Made by a program: the position numbers and the translations under genes. This document shows positions 34,301 to 41,922 of a stretch of DNA of 55,163 bases, in pieces (within the stretch, counting starts at the first letter, position 1; each line of letters opens with the position of its first letter). The DNA comes from a bacterium (lineage in GTDB: Bacteria; UBP7; UBA6624): the NCBI GenBank assembly GCA_014384545.1, contig JACNFQ010000053.1, positions 1 to 55,163 on the forward strand, given 5' to 3'. Below the pieces are notes generated by a model, which was not told the origin of the DNA, did no database searches, and worked only from the letters and a program-made list of their open reading frames with translations.

Positions 34301-34521
34301 GAGAGTTGACTCCAATTTGTGGGTACCTCTATCCCATCCATCTCAAAAACGACAGATTCGTCTTGATTCGTGATCTTACTGATGGCATTCTTCCACTTTA
34401 TACTCTCATCCCAACTCTGATCGGTTTGGGTATGGTGGCGATCAAAGAAAAGCCCCTTACCCGATCCCTTCAAACACTCTCTTTCTCTTCCTTCCTTCGC
34501 TCTTTTTTCTGTGTCAGACAT
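31369..34521 (-). CDS. nrdJ: adenosylcobalamin-dependent (class II) ribonucleotide reductase NrdJ
   Basis: A 1050-residue single-chain RNR that reduces ribonucleotides using B12 as radical source, independent of oxygen. Typical segments are [13 protein letters not shown], the glycyl-loop region [20 protein letters not shown] with the active-site cysteines, [22 protein letters not shown], and a C-terminal zinc ribbon [27 protein letters not shown] and AGGGAAAG precede the ATG. It is the only RNR in the window and is coupled to dcd. No cobalamin riboswitch motif was found in its leader. Confidence 0.96.
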   Translation of the reverse strand: MSDTEKRAKEGRERECLKGSGKGLFFDRHHTQTDQSWDESIKWKNAISKITNQDESVVFEMDGIEVPTNWSQLSIDILASKYFRKRGVGGEGVGETSLRQTIQRIIHTMRMWGTKAGGYFASEEDAETFEEELSWLLANQHAAFNSPVWFNCGLSAKYGIKGAGGNWAWDEERERPHRLEDNYERPQCSACFIQKVDDDLMSIFSLAQNEARLFKYGSGTGTNFSPLRGKTEKLSGGGSSSGLMSFLKVLDSGAGATKSGGTTRRAAKMVCLDVDHPEILEFINWKVVEEKKAKVLMASGYEGGIGGEAYETVGGQNANNAVRLTDDFLKGYEEDKTYWTTFRTTGEGMEELSCRKVMGALAEATWQCADPGVQYDSTINEWHTCKATDRINASNPCSEFMFLDNTACNLSSINLLKYQKEDGSFDIGGYNHAIRLLFTAQEILVDLSSYPTEEIAKNSHDFRPLGLGYANLGGLLMARGIPYDSEEGRGIAAALTGILTGCAYSVSAELAESKGSFAAYPENATSMGEVMNLHRQAAYSLEIEHTGAALWNEATRLWDGVVKEGAESGFRNAQATVLAPTGTIGLLMDCDTTGIEPDYALCKIKKLAGGGYFKIINRTVRRGLTFLGYAESDVKEILQYVQGFMSWDNPSPINTDSLKKKGFSPKDLARLESKFLGAFSIKEVLTVSHVGEDFLEARGWEGPANEEGFSMMEALGFDEEQVEKANEIIFGRMTVEGAPGLKEEHLAVFDCANKCGHGERYIPAMGHVRMMAATQPFLSGAISKTVNLPASASVQDIEDIYIQGWKLGLKAVAVYRDGSKGAQPLQSGKEIDQEKTTEEAHDEAPKTDTVQRSRRQRLPRRRQGFTSEARIGGHKIFVRTGEYEVGEEGKPRLGEIFLDMHKEGAGFRSLLNCFAIAVSLGLQYGVPLKEFVDAFTFTRFEPYGMVDHPNIKKATSVVDFIFKLLGMEYLGRTDFVQIPPADPPVERTRDATLPKQEPLFSKEKGSDDALDIHLGQMMGDAPLCDQCGHITVRNGTCYRCLNCGNSMGCS

Positions 34522-34594
34522 CTTTCCCTAAATACTCCTTATCTGTTGCTTTCCTTGCCACCTTCCGAGGGCTGGAAAGGGGTGGGTAAAGGTC

Positions 34595-34600
34595 AGTATA
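34595..34600 (-). promoter_or_regulatory. possible -10 box in the nrdJ leader region (34522-34729)
   Basis: TATACT on the minus strand is the best -10 candidate in the 208-base gap between ndk and nrdJ. The gap also has stems such as TTGGTG/CACCAA (34622-34648, with a 15-base loop) and CGGT-AACC-ACCG at 34662-34673, so the DNA or RNA may be structured. I see no -35 consensus, no B12 box and no RNA family I recognise. Confidence 0.25.
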
Positions 34601-34729
34601 CACAACGGCAAGGGAATAGGCTTGGTGATGGAACATCTTTCGGCACCAACCCTTGAACGGGCGGTAACCACCGTGATTTCAACGAATTCGCATGAGCCGC
34701 AAGGTAGAGGTTACTAGACGAAAAACAAG

Positions 34730-35131
34730 CTACTTGCCAAAGAAAAGGGCTAACTCACGATTCGCCGACTGAAGCGAGTCTGAACCATGAACAGCGTTCT
34801 CTTGTAGAGAGGTGCCAAAGCGCTTTCGGAGTGTCCCTTCCTCTGCATCTTCTGGATTGGTAGCCCCCGCCAATTGTCGAAATGCTGCCACGCAATCAGG
34901 AGCCTCTAATCGCGCCAGAACGACGGGGCTACGCGTAATAAACTCTACCAACTCTCCAAAGAAAGGTCTCTCTGAATGTTCTGCGTAATGCTCTGCTGCG
35001 ATTTCGTGGTCTAACTCCCTCATTTCTAACGCTGAAATGCGGAACCCTGCCGACTCTATAGCTGCCAATATTGAACCCGCCAAACTGGCTTCAACCGCAT
35101 CGGGTTTTACAATGAGTAATGTCTTTTCCAT
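34730..35131 (-). CDS. ndk: nucleoside-diphosphate kinase
   Basis: A 133-residue Ndk that balances nucleoside triphosphates by phosphohistidine transfer. It begins with the classic ETLLIVKPDAV-like strand (KTLLIVKPDAVEA), carries RPFFGELVEFITRSPVV in the Kpn-loop region, and has the catalytic histidine in NAVHGSDS. It is slightly shorter than the usual 140-150 residues. It is the last gene of the rpmE operon, five bases after the DedA-like stop. A short stem CAAG-TAG-CTTG followed by TTTTT overlaps its stop codon and may act as a weak terminator. Confidence 0.96.
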   Translation of the reverse strand: MEKTLLIVKPDAVEASLAGSILAAIESAGFRISALEMRELDHEIAAEHYAEHSERPFFGELVEFITRSPVVLARLEAPDCVAAFRQLAGATNPEDAEEGTLRKRFGTSLQENAVHGSDSLQSANRELALFFGK

Positions 35132-35136
35132 GGGGG

Positions 35137-35772
35137 TTATTCTCCCTCATCATCCTCACCTATTGGTGTTGAATGTCTCCTAGAACGCCACTCTCGGAAA
35201 AACCCCACAGAGAGGATTAGGAGAACCACGCCCACCATCCAGGCAATCCCTGCAGGGGTCTTCCAAAATCCCTTCGCTTCTTCTCCAAAACGAGCTGCCA
35301 AATGAGCCACAAGGAAGAACCGAGCTCCCCGCCCCAATAAGGAGAAGATGAAGAGGGTTCTCTTTTTTAGCCCCATCATCCCCGATATGACACAGAAAAA
35401 CTTGTAGGGAACAGGTGTAAAGCCCGCCAAGAGTATCGCTTCGTCACCATGTCGAAGGAGCTTCCGTTTGACCGTTTGAAAGACCTTTTTCTCGCCAAAC
35501 CTCGCCACAATCGGCTTCTCAAGGAACCGGCCTAACCACCACCCCACAAGTGCCCCCGTCGCACTTCCAACCGTTGCAACACCAGCCAAGAAAGCGTACT
35601 CCTGAGGCGACTTTCCTGCTAGGAATAGGAGGCCTAGGTCAGGAGGTAAAGGAAAGAAGATCGCCTCACAAAACGCCCAGATAAGGAGCCCCATAGCTCC
35701 CCATTCTTCAAAATGGGATGAGAGAGACTCCACAAGCCCTTCAGCCACCATGCTTACGAACAACAGACTCAT
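35137..35772 (-). CDS. DedA/VTT-domain membrane protein
   Basis: A 211-residue membrane protein of the DedA/YqaA (VTT) family, associated with lipid carrier or phospholipid scrambling across membranes. Characteristic features are the amphipathic entry segment with EAIFFPLPPDLGLLFLAG, the glycine-rich GSATGALVGWWLGRF, and the reentrant-loop motif FTPVPYKFFCVISGMMG near the middle. The ATG at 35772 overlaps the tsaC stop in an ATGA junction and gives the usual length; the longer open frame upstream only reads tsaC out of frame. Specific substrate unknown. Confidence 0.83.
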   Translation of the reverse strand: MSLLFVSMVAEGLVESLSSHFEEWGAMGLLIWAFCEAIFFPLPPDLGLLFLAGKSPQEYAFLAGVATVGSATGALVGWWLGRFLEKPIVARFGEKKVFQTVKRKLLRHGDEAILLAGFTPVPYKFFCVISGMMGLKKRTLFIFSLLGRGARFFLVAHLAARFGEEAKGFWKTPAGIAWMVGVVLLILSVGFFREWRSRRHSTPIGEDDEGE

Positions 35773-36332
35773 AAAAAGACCTTCGGCATCGCCCCACGCA
35801 AGAGGACAACCCCTCCTTCTGTCCATGCGACAACAGATGTGGGTTTCCCATTTCCTCTTGCTCCCAACCAAGCTCCGTCAACGCTTTCTCTTATCTCCTT
35901 GGGGGCATCCTTATATTGAACAGGAGGCTCTTCTCCCTTCTTGTTGGCGCTTGTCAAGAGATAAGGAGTTCCTGCGGCGATTGCCAAGGGAATCAGGGAA
36001 TCACTCCCCCCCAATCTCAGTCCCAAACCGAACGCCCCCGCCCACAAGGGGTTTCGTTCTCTCTTCCGAAACCTGCCCGGAACAACCAATGTCATCCTCT
36101 CGTTCCATAACCCCTCTATCCCTCCATTTGGTTCTGTACGACACACCCAACACTCTCTCAATGAGGCATAATCGCTAAACACCCATGTAAAGGGTGTCTT
36201 TCTTGCCCCCTTTACCCTGACCAACTCTTCAACGTTTTCGGGGCGAGTAGCCAGCCCCAAAACCGTCCCTGTCTCCACAAGAATAATCCCCCCTTTTTGA
36301 AGGGCTTCTGCACCCGCTATGTTCCTGTCCAT
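35769..36332 (-). CDS. tsaC: Sua5/YciO/YrdC-type threonylcarbamoyl-AMP synthase
   Basis: A 187-residue protein of the Sua5/YrdC fold, which makes threonylcarbamoyl-AMP for the t6A37 modification of ANN-decoding tRNAs. The N-terminal GGIILVETGTVLGLATRP corresponds to the conserved TDT-YGL region of TsaC, and LGLRLGGSDSLIPLAIAA plus YLLTSANKKGEEPP correspond to the SANxSG region. TsaC size, without the Sua5 extension. The start overlaps prmC by 16 bases. The rpmE-prfA-prmC-tsaC order is a widespread bacterial translation operon, which supports the call. Some motif residues (TDTVYGL read as TGTVLGL) are unusual. Confidence 0.84.
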   Translation of the reverse strand: MDRNIAGAEALQKGGIILVETGTVLGLATRPENVEELVRVKGARKTPFTWVFSDYASLRECWVCRTEPNGGIEGLWNERMTLVVPGRFRKRERNPLWAGAFGLGLRLGGSDSLIPLAIAAGTPYLLTSANKKGEEPPVQYKDAPKEIRESVDGAWLGARGNGKPTSVVAWTEGGVVLLRGAMPKVFL

Positions 36333-37180
36333 TGAGCTTCAACGACGAGATAAGGATAATGATCCGGGGATCCCCAAGGTTTCCTGAGACGAGCTCTACT
36401 CCAACCTTTTCCAAAAAGCGTGAGAGCTTCTTCACCCAAGAAAAACCCTACTTCCATCAAGAGCCATCCACCCTCCCTAAGATGGAGGGGAGCATCGGAA
36501 ACGATGCACTGGGCGACACTCAAGGGCTCATCAGGGGCAAAGAGTGCCAAGGGGGGGTCAAAGAGAGCGACCTCGGGTGGGAGACTTTCTTTCTCCTCCT
36601 CTCCAATATAGGGCGGGTTCGCCGTAATCACATCAAAGATCCCACTTACCTCGTTGTACAGGTCGCTTTGTAGGACCTTGACTCCATATTCAGGAATCAA
36701 ACGGGCAACTTCCTCCTTAGCATGTTGAACCGCCAAGTTGTCACAATCAACCATCACCACCCTAGCCTCGGTTTCATAGGCTAAACTGATGCCCACACAC
36801 CCTCCTGCACAACATAAGTCCAAGACCACCCCCTTGTCTGGGACCTTCGGTATCGCTCTTTGAACGAGTTCTTCGGTTTCGGGGCGAGGACTAAAAACGC
36901 CCGGTACGACACGAAACCTAAAATGACGAAACGCCCGCCACCCCAAGATGCGGTCAATCGGCTCTCGCCTTTCTCGTCGCAACAGGTACCCCTCCCAGAT
37001 GGGAGCTACTTCGTGAGGAATCTCTTGTTTGTTCTCTGCCAAGAGATCTTCTCGGGTCCATCCCATCGCTTCGGAAAGGAGAATCTCGCTATCTAACCAA
37101 GGGGAATCCACACCCGCGGCCAATAGCCGTGCTCTACCTTGCCTAATCGCGTCAGAAACGAGGACCTTCTTACGCTCCAC
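36317..37180 (-). CDS. prmC: peptide chain release factor glutamine methyltransferase PrmC
   Basis: A 287-residue SAM-dependent methyltransferase that methylates the glutamine of the GGQ motif in release factors. The helical N-terminal domain (ARLLAAGVDSPWLDSEILL) is followed by the PRPETEELV segment, the SAM-binding VLDLCCAGGCVGISLA, and the catalytic NPPY in VITANPPYIGEEE. The start overlaps the end of prfA, its direct substrate gene, by 11 bases. DLCCAGGCVG differs from the usual DLGTGSGC only in small residues. Well conserved in length. Confidence 0.95.
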   Translation of the reverse strand: MERKKVLVSDAIRQGRARLLAAGVDSPWLDSEILLSEAMGWTREDLLAENKQEIPHEVAPIWEGYLLRRERREPIDRILGWRAFRHFRFRVVPGVFSPRPETEELVQRAIPKVPDKGVVLDLCCAGGCVGISLAYETEARVVMVDCDNLAVQHAKEEVARLIPEYGVKVLQSDLYNEVSGIFDVITANPPYIGEEEKESLPPEVALFDPPLALFAPDEPLSVAQCIVSDAPLHLREGGWLLMEVGFFLGEEALTLFGKGWSRARLRKPWGSPDHYPYLVVEAQWTGT

Positions 37181-38273
37181 TTTGTACCTCGTCCATCAGT
37201 CGCTTCCTGAGAAGACGAGCGATATCCTCAAAAAAAACCCTTCCTTCGCCCGCAAGGACGCGGTCAAGTTGGTGGATAGAGTGCCCCACACGATGATCCG
37301 TTACCCTGTTTTGAGGGAAGTTGAAGGTCCGAATCTTCTCAGAGCGATCCCCACTCCCTACCGCAGAGCGCCGTCTCTCATCCCCCTCCTTCTTCCTCTG
37401 CTCTACCTGAAACTGGTACAGTTTAGTACGCAACATCAAGAGACACCTCTCACGGTTCTGATGTTGGCTCCGTTCCTCTTGACAGTCCACGACGACTCCC
37501 GAAGGGCGATGGGTCATTCGTACCGCTGAATCGGTCTTGTTGACATGTTGCCCCCCAGCGCCACTAGCCCGATAGGTATCCACCTTGATATCTCTTGGGT
37601 CTAGATCTATTTCTACTTCGTCATCTGCCTCCGGGAGGACAGCAATCGTCGCTGCAGATGTATGAATGCGCCCTTGGCTTTCTGTATCGGGAACGCGTTG
37701 GACTCTATGGATGCCACTCTCAGCAGCCAACCAGCCAAATGCCCCCTCTCCCCTAACCATGAAGGAAATCTCTTTGTAGCCCCCCATCTCACTTGACGAG
37801 GAGGAAAGAACCTTGATGTTGAAATCGTTCTCCAACATTCTCTTGTACATCCCAAAGAGGTCCCCCACCCACAGCGCTGCCTCGTCGCCCCCCGTACCTG
37901 CTCTAATCTCCACCAATGCATTCCTTCCTGCGTCGGGATCACGAGGCACTAGGGCGTCCTCCAAGTGGCTGGTGGTCTTTGAAAGTGTCTCAGCCGCTTC
38001 CTCAATCCCCTCTTGAGCAATCTCCTTGAGTTCAGCATCGTTACCAAGAAGTGCCTCGTTCAAGTCGGTCCATTCTGCCAAGTCCTCAAGGTATTTTTGG
38101 TGAAGTTCTAGTATGGTTTGAACTCGTTGTCTTCTGCGCCCCAACCCTTTTAGCTTGCGGGGTTCCTTGAGTATCAGTGGGTCAATAAGAGCGGCATCAA
38201 TCTCTTCCAATGCCTTCTGTATTGGAAGCATCGCCTCTTGAAAAGCATCCTCTGGGGGCATAGCCCCCGTCAC
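37170..38273 (-). CDS. prfA: peptide chain release factor 1
   Basis: A 367-residue class I release factor. The GGQ motif lies in ASGAGGQHVNKTDSAVR. The codon-recognition tripeptide reads PDT in HRVQRVPDTESQGR, matching the RF1 PxT pattern and not the SPF of RF2, so it should read UAA and UAG; PAT is the commoner form. It starts at a GTG just beyond the rpmE stop; an ATG four codons later is an alternative. The gene sits between rpmE and prmC in the common arrangement. Confidence 0.95.
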   Translation of the reverse strand: MTGAMPPEDAFQEAMLPIQKALEEIDAALIDPLILKEPRKLKGLGRRRQRVQTILELHQKYLEDLAEWTDLNEALLGNDAELKEIAQEGIEEAAETLSKTTSHLEDALVPRDPDAGRNALVEIRAGTGGDEAALWVGDLFGMYKRMLENDFNIKVLSSSSSEMGGYKEISFMVRGEGAFGWLAAESGIHRVQRVPDTESQGRIHTSAATIAVLPEADDEVEIDLDPRDIKVDTYRASGAGGQHVNKTDSAVRMTHRPSGVVVDCQEERSQHQNRERCLLMLRTKLYQFQVEQRKKEGDERRRSAVGSGDRSEKIRTFNFPQNRVTDHRVGHSIHQLDRVLAGEGRVFFEDIARLLRKRLMDEVQSGA

Positions 38274-38274
38274 A

Positions 38275-38550
38275 CTAAGAACGAGCCTCGTCTCTCTTCA
38301 TTGCGGCTTTTCGGGCTTTCTTACCCCTGTCGCCCATATCGGAAAGAGAGTCACTGCCGTACCGCTCTTTGAAGCGATCGATACGACCCGCCGTATCAAC
38401 GAATTTCTGTTTCTTGGTAAAGAAAGGGTGACAGGTTGAACAGATTTCAACCCGAATTGACTTTACAGTAGCGCCAACGAGAAAATCGGCACCACAGTCA
38501 CATATGACCTTGCAGTCGTCATGCCAAGCAGGATGGATATCACTTTTCAT
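38275..38550 (-). CDS. rpmE: 50S ribosomal protein L31 (zinc-binding type)
   Basis: A 91-residue L31 starting at the ATG at 38550. It begins [20 protein letters not shown] and continues [19 protein letters not shown], so it is the C+ form with four cysteines that can bind zinc. The C-terminal [10 protein letters not shown] is typical, and the tail after it is longer than usual and highly charged. GGGAG lies about eight bases upstream. It heads the rpmE-prfA-prmC-tsaC-dedA-ndk operon. Confidence 0.93.
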   Translation of the reverse strand: MKSDIHPAWHDDCKVICDCGADFLVGATVKSIRVEICSTCHPFFTKKQKFVDTAGRIDRFKERYGSDSLSDMGDRGKKARKAAMKRDEARS

Positions 38551-38588
38551 TACTTTACTCCCTAAACCCAAACAGAACCACAAAGGGG

Positions 38589-38594
38589 ATTATA
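38589..38594 (-). promoter_or_regulatory. -10 box of the rpmE-prfA operon
   Basis: A perfect TATAAT on the minus strand, 38 bases upstream of the rpmE ATG. A -35 is not clear. This operon, unlike several single genes of the window, has a leader with a Shine-Dalgarno. Confidence 0.5.
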
Positions 38595-38610
38595 CCTTGA
38601 GCCCAACCCC

Positions 38611-39762
38611 CTAATGGGCAGAGGGTCCTACCCATCTAGCCACAAAGAGATTCGTCTCTCCCTCTACCAAACCGTTCCGATTGCTCCCGAAAACGATCCA
38701 TTCCCCATCGGGCGAGAACATAGGAAACCCATCAAATCCTGGGTATTGGGTCACCTTCTGAGTCTTCCCTTGACCAAGAGGGAGCATGAAGAGATCAAAG
38801 CCTCTCCCTTGGGGATCGTCTTCGTTAGAGACATAGAGGACGAACTGGTCGTTGGGTGAAAGGACGGGACCAAAGTTAGCCGCACCGTTATCTGTTAGAG
38901 GGGTGCGCAACGTGCCATCGGGACGCATCGCCCATATCTCTAGTGCAGAGGGCCTCACAAGCTCTTTGTCGAACAGATCCTGAAAGACTGTCTTCTCTTC
39001 TTCCGTCTTTGCGATAGATCGTCGCCAGACAATCACCTCGCCAGAATAACCCGGAAAACTGCCGCCGTCATACCCTGGAGAATGGGTCAGGCGGACGATG
39101 CGCCTGTCGCCATCGATCGTCATCCCGTAAAGCTCCAAATCTCCGTCACGAGCACTCGTAAAGACCATTCTGTTGTTTCGATTCCAATCCACACCCTCAA
39201 CCTCGGCGTCATACCCTGGCACATCTGTTAGTTTCTCAATAATCTCACCTGTATCAGCAGCTGCTAGATAGATTTCATATGTGCCATGTATGGGCCACAC
39301 ATATCCTTGAGAATAGTCAAGGGGTGGAGGATCTTCGGCCATCTCTTCATGGGTAGAAGCGTAAATGAAGCGTTTCCCATCAGATAACCAAAAGGGGCAT
39401 GTCGTTACACCAAGCCCCGTTGAGACGAGCACGCTTTGCCCCGTAGCCAAATCATAGGTAAAGATCTGGTCAGCACCCCCCCCATCTCTTGTACTCTGGA
39501 AAAGAAGCTTGGACCCATCGGGTGACCAATACGCCTCTGCATTCTGTCCCCCAAAAGTGAGCTGTTCCAGATCAGCAAGAAAGAGTTCTTCTCCTTCAAA
39601 AAGGGGTGCGGGGGGATAGAGTTGGGGTTGTTGGAACCCCCCCACCGCCAAGACCCACTCCTCACCAGAAATCTCCCGCCCCAAAGGCGTGGGTGTGGGT
39701 CCCCCATGTCCTCCAGCTAGGAGAAAAATGAGGAGGGTGAAAGGAGGTAGGAGAGCGGGCAT
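38611..39762 (-). CDS. secreted TolB-like (PD40) beta-propeller protein
   Basis: A 383-residue exported protein. A hydrophobic signal segment (residues 4-17) is followed by a mature domain with recurring PD40/WD40-like blades of the TolB type, such as AYWSPDGSKLLFQSTRDG, FWLSDGKRFIYAST, RMVFTSARDGDLELY, VLSPNDQFVLYVSNED and MFSPDGEWIVFGSNRNG. Such propellers bind proteins or carbohydrates; no catalytic residues are evident. A start on the ATG at 39762 fits a leaderless promoter (TAAGCT at -12 to -7). It follows the TSUP gene but has its own promoter. Function unknown. Confidence 0.78.
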   Translation of the reverse strand: MPALLPPFTLLIFLLAGGHGGPTPTPLGREISGEEWVLAVGGFQQPQLYPPAPLFEGEELFLADLEQLTFGGQNAEAYWSPDGSKLLFQSTRDGGGADQIFTYDLATGQSVLVSTGLGVTTCPFWLSDGKRFIYASTHEEMAEDPPPLDYSQGYVWPIHGTYEIYLAAADTGEIIEKLTDVPGYDAEVEGVDWNRNNRMVFTSARDGDLELYGMTIDGDRRIVRLTHSPGYDGGSFPGYSGEVIVWRRSIAKTEEEKTVFQDLFDKELVRPSALEIWAMRPDGTLRTPLTDNGAANFGPVLSPNDQFVLYVSNEDDPQGRGFDLFMLPLGQGKTQKVTQYPGFDGFPMFSPDGEWIVFGSNRNGLVEGETNLFVARWVGPSAH

Positions 39763-39768
39763 GAGGAC

Positions 39769-39774
39769 AGCTTA
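39769..39774 (-). promoter_or_regulatory. -10 box of the leaderless propeller gene
   Basis: TAAGCT on the minus strand occupies exactly -12 to -7 of the ATG at 39762 and lies in the 26-base gap after the TSUP gene. No Shine-Dalgarno precedes the ATG. Confidence 0.4.
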
Positions 39775-39788
39775 TTCTATCTGAATCG

Positions 39789-40532
39789 TTAGAGAAGGAA
39801 CTTGACAGCGGCAATGACGAGAACGAAACCCAGCACGTTCCGAATCATCCCTCCCGACCATCTTCCTGCTCCTGTTTTGGATCCTAGCCACCCCCCCGCC
39901 CATGCTGAAAGGGCGAAGAGAATCCAACTCTCCATGGGGAATTCAGGCCAAATGCCTGCACGGGCGATTCCCACCAACCCTGCCGCTGAATTGAGAAGGA
40001 TAAATGCCGCTGTTGTTGCGGCTGTTTCTTTGGCAGTTGCCCACCCCATCGTCAAGAGAAGGGGAGAAAGGAAGATGCCCCCACCCACACCAACCATCCC
40101 CGAAAGGGCTCCCATAATCAATCCCCAAGCCAAAGCACTGGGAAGTTTGGGTGCGACAAGGCGTTTTCTCCTTGCCTGCCCCCTGCCAAGAATGAGTCGA
40201 TACGCCGACCAAATCAGAACACCAGCTAGAACACGGCGTGTGACTTGGTCCTCTAGGGGGAATCCCGCCATCACCGCTGCGGCAGGGACTGAAGTGATGA
40301 CGAAAGGCCAAAGGAGGTTTCCCTTCAGGAATCCTCTTTTCTTGAACTGCGATGTCCCAGCCCCTGCTACTAAGATGTTTAGAGAAAGGGCGACGGCTCG
40401 CATTGAAGCGATGGGCCACCCCGCTAGAGCCATCACCGCCAGATAGCCACTAGCACCCCCATGTCCTACCGAACCATAAAGGAATGCCACCAAAGCGATA
40501 AGGGGGAACAACCAAGAGGAATCTTCCGTCAT
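39789..40532 (-). CDS. TauE/SafE (TSUP) family anion exporter
   Basis: A 247-residue membrane protein with about eight helices of the TSUP family, proposed exporters of sulfite or other sulfur-containing anions. It has the duplicated family motif GSVGHGGASGYLAVMAL near the start and GALSGMVGVGGGIFLSPLLL in the middle, with related Gly-rich turns. The ATG lies 16 bases after the 3' end of tRNA-Gln, with no Shine-Dalgarno, so the two are probably transcribed together. The substrate is not evident; with the molybdoenzyme operon a sulfur role is possible but unsupported. Confidence 0.85.
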   Translation of the reverse strand: MTEDSSWLFPLIALVAFLYGSVGHGGASGYLAVMALAGWPIASMRAVALSLNILVAGAGTSQFKKRGFLKGNLLWPFVITSVPAAAVMAGFPLEDQVTRRVLAGVLIWSAYRLILGRGQARRKRLVAPKLPSALAWGLIMGALSGMVGVGGGIFLSPLLLTMGWATAKETAATTAAFILLNSAAGLVGIARAGIWPEFPMESWILFALSAWAGGWLGSKTGAGRWSGGMIRNVLGFVLVIAAVKFLL

Positions 40533-40548
40533 CTGTCTTGAGGGCGTA

Positions 40549-40619
40549 CTGGGCGGGGAGGAATCGAACCTCCATTCTCGGATCCAAAGACCGATGTCTT
40601 GCCGTTAGACGACCGCCCA
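40549..40619 (-). tRNA. tRNA-Gln (anticodon UUG)
   Basis: A 71-base cloverleaf on the minus strand. The acceptor stem is TGGGCGG (40619-40613) with CCGCCCA (40556-40550) and discriminator G at 40549. The D arm GTCTAACGGCAAGAC, anticodon loop CTTTGGA giving UUG, and T loop GTTCGAATCC are all recognisable. CCA is not encoded. The anticodon stem ends in a U-U pair. It is followed by the TSUP gene. Confidence 0.93.
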
Positions 40620-40630
40620 TCCAAGGGGGT

Positions 40631-40636
40631 ATTATC
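40631..40636 (-). promoter_or_regulatory. -10 box of tRNA-Gln
   Basis: GATAAT on the minus strand, ending 12 bases before the mature tRNA 5' end. The same GATAAT recurs as the -10 candidate of the genes at 41889 and 52298. No clear -35. Confidence 0.45.
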
Positions 40637-40680
40637 CCACATTAACCGTGTTTCACGAGTGCGTGACCAGCAACAGCGCC

Positions 40681-41889
40681 CTAATCTCTCAAGTGAACGA
40701 GGGCGATCAAGGAATCCCCCTCTACCCGAATTGATTCTAAGAAACTAGGTAGGTTTTCGTTCGGTTCTACCCCTGCAGGAAAGAACTGTATCGCGGCACG
40801 GATCTTCTCCTTTTCAACGAGAAGGAAGATATCTGCAGTGCCCGTCTGCGCAAGTAGGTCTTGGGAGCGGGGGTCAAAGAAACCCGAACCATCCACCAAG
40901 CAAGCCTCTGTAGCGGAGCGTAAATACCCGAAATACCAAAAGGCAACGGTACACCCTTCTTGGGGAAGAAACTTAGCGACCTCCTGAACCACCCGTTGGT
41001 GGTCTTCCCATCGGACCTGAGAACGATTCATGGGATAGAGACTCAGCAACCCAAAAACCCCAAGAACGAGAGGAGCTTTTGATCTTGTTCTTGAGAAAGC
41101 GAGACATAGTGTGGCTAGGACCAAGCCTCCTGCCAACCCCCATACCGTTCCTGGAGGAAACCCCGCCCCCCACCACACCACAGTCATTCCCAATAGAACG
41201 CCCAAGAGTTGGCGCTCGTTCCTCTTCCACCACGGTAGGAAGAATAAGACGGCAGCCACCCCCACCCAAGGGAGAGGTGAGGGGTGCCCCTCTCCTCCTA
41301 ATGATAACCTCTGAATAAGCAACCCCTTTGCCCCCAAGGTCGCCGGAAGAGGAGAGCCCCACAAGAATTCGTTCAAGAGCAATACCAGAGCCAACACCCC
41401 CAATCCACCAAGAACCCATTCTCTCTTGCCCGAAAAATACGTAAATAGCCCCGCCACGCCCCATGATAGGAGGGCGTCCATCCTTGTGACGAGTGCCAAC
41501 CCCGCCCACACACCCCCCTTCTCCTTTCCAATCCAAATGGCAAGGAGAGTTAGGAAGAGGAATAGAGCTGTTCCTGGTCCAATGAGGAGGAGGTAGGGCA
41601 CGAATGGAACGAGTGCGAATAAGAGGGGCGCCCTCCACCCCCCCCACCTCCACAGCACCCAGAGGATTCCTCCCAAAGAGATGACGTTGAGTGTAAAGAC
41701 GGCTAGAACAGGTTCTAGACCTAAGGAAACGAGTGCCGTGGCTAGGTGTAGATGGAGGGGCTCGGAGACGCCCATGGAGGGGATTGCTTCTCTTTCGGGG
41801 AACCCCTCTCCTTGAGTAGCTGCCCAAGCACTCCAAGCCACCAAATGGGCATCATCACTAAGGACCGGAAGCGTCAAGAAGAATGCCAT
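40681..41889 (-). CDS. GT-C-type membrane glycosyltransferase, putative
   Basis: A 402-residue protein with about eight to ten membrane helices and a C-terminal soluble part. SDDAHLVAWSAWAA near residue 10 has the acidic pair found in the first external loop of GT-C enzymes. VTRMDALLS and NEFLWGSPLPATLGAKG resemble the R-x-D and YFGxPLPNT..AK stretches of polyprenyl-phosphate-sugar transferases, so it likely moves a sugar from a lipid carrier on the outer face. The acceptor is unknown. The ATG at 41889, rather than the longer frame to 41991, is fixed by a -10 (GATAAT) at -12 to -7 and by the divergent neighbour. Divergent to the SDR gene across only 33 bases. Confidence 0.65.
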   Translation of the reverse strand: MAFFLTLPVLSDDAHLVAWSAWAATQGEGFPEREAIPSMGVSEPLHLHLATALVSLGLEPVLAVFTLNVISLGGILWVLWRWGGWRAPLLFALVPFVPYLLLIGPGTALFLFLTLLAIWIGKEKGGVWAGLALVTRMDALLSWGVAGLFTYFSGKREWVLGGLGVLALVLLLNEFLWGSPLPATLGAKGLLIQRLSLGGEGHPSPLPWVGVAAVLFFLPWWKRNERQLLGVLLGMTVVWWGAGFPPGTVWGLAGGLVLATLCLAFSRTRSKAPLVLGVFGLLSLYPMNRSQVRWEDHQRVVQEVAKFLPQEGCTVAFWYFGYLRSATEACLVDGSGFFDPRSQDLLAQTGTADIFLLVEKEKIRAAIQFFPAGVEPNENLPSFLESIRVEGDSLIALVHLRD

Positions 41890-41895
41890 AGGTTT

Positions 41896-41916
41896 ATTAT
41901 CCCCCCATGGTAGATT
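41896..41916. promoter_or_regulatory. overlapping divergent leaderless promoters
   Basis: In the 33-base gap 41890-41922, GATAAT (minus strand, 41901 to 41896) is at -12 to -7 of the ATG at 41889, and TAGATT (plus strand, 41911-41916) is at -12 to -7 of the ATG at 41923. Neither gene has a Shine-Dalgarno. Each promoter's -35 region would lie over the other gene's promoter or start codon. Confidence 0.5.
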
Positions 41917-41922
41917 AGTTCT

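Noticed and set aside
34522-34729. Cobalamin riboswitch upstream of the B12-dependent RNR
   Set aside because: No B12 box or conserved core segments on the minus strand. It also does not match RNase P, SRP RNA or tmRNA marks that I know.
39802-40446. 214-codon plus-strand reading frame opposite the TSUP gene
   Set aside because: Ala/Pro/Arg-rich with no motifs; antisense shadow of a membrane protein gene.
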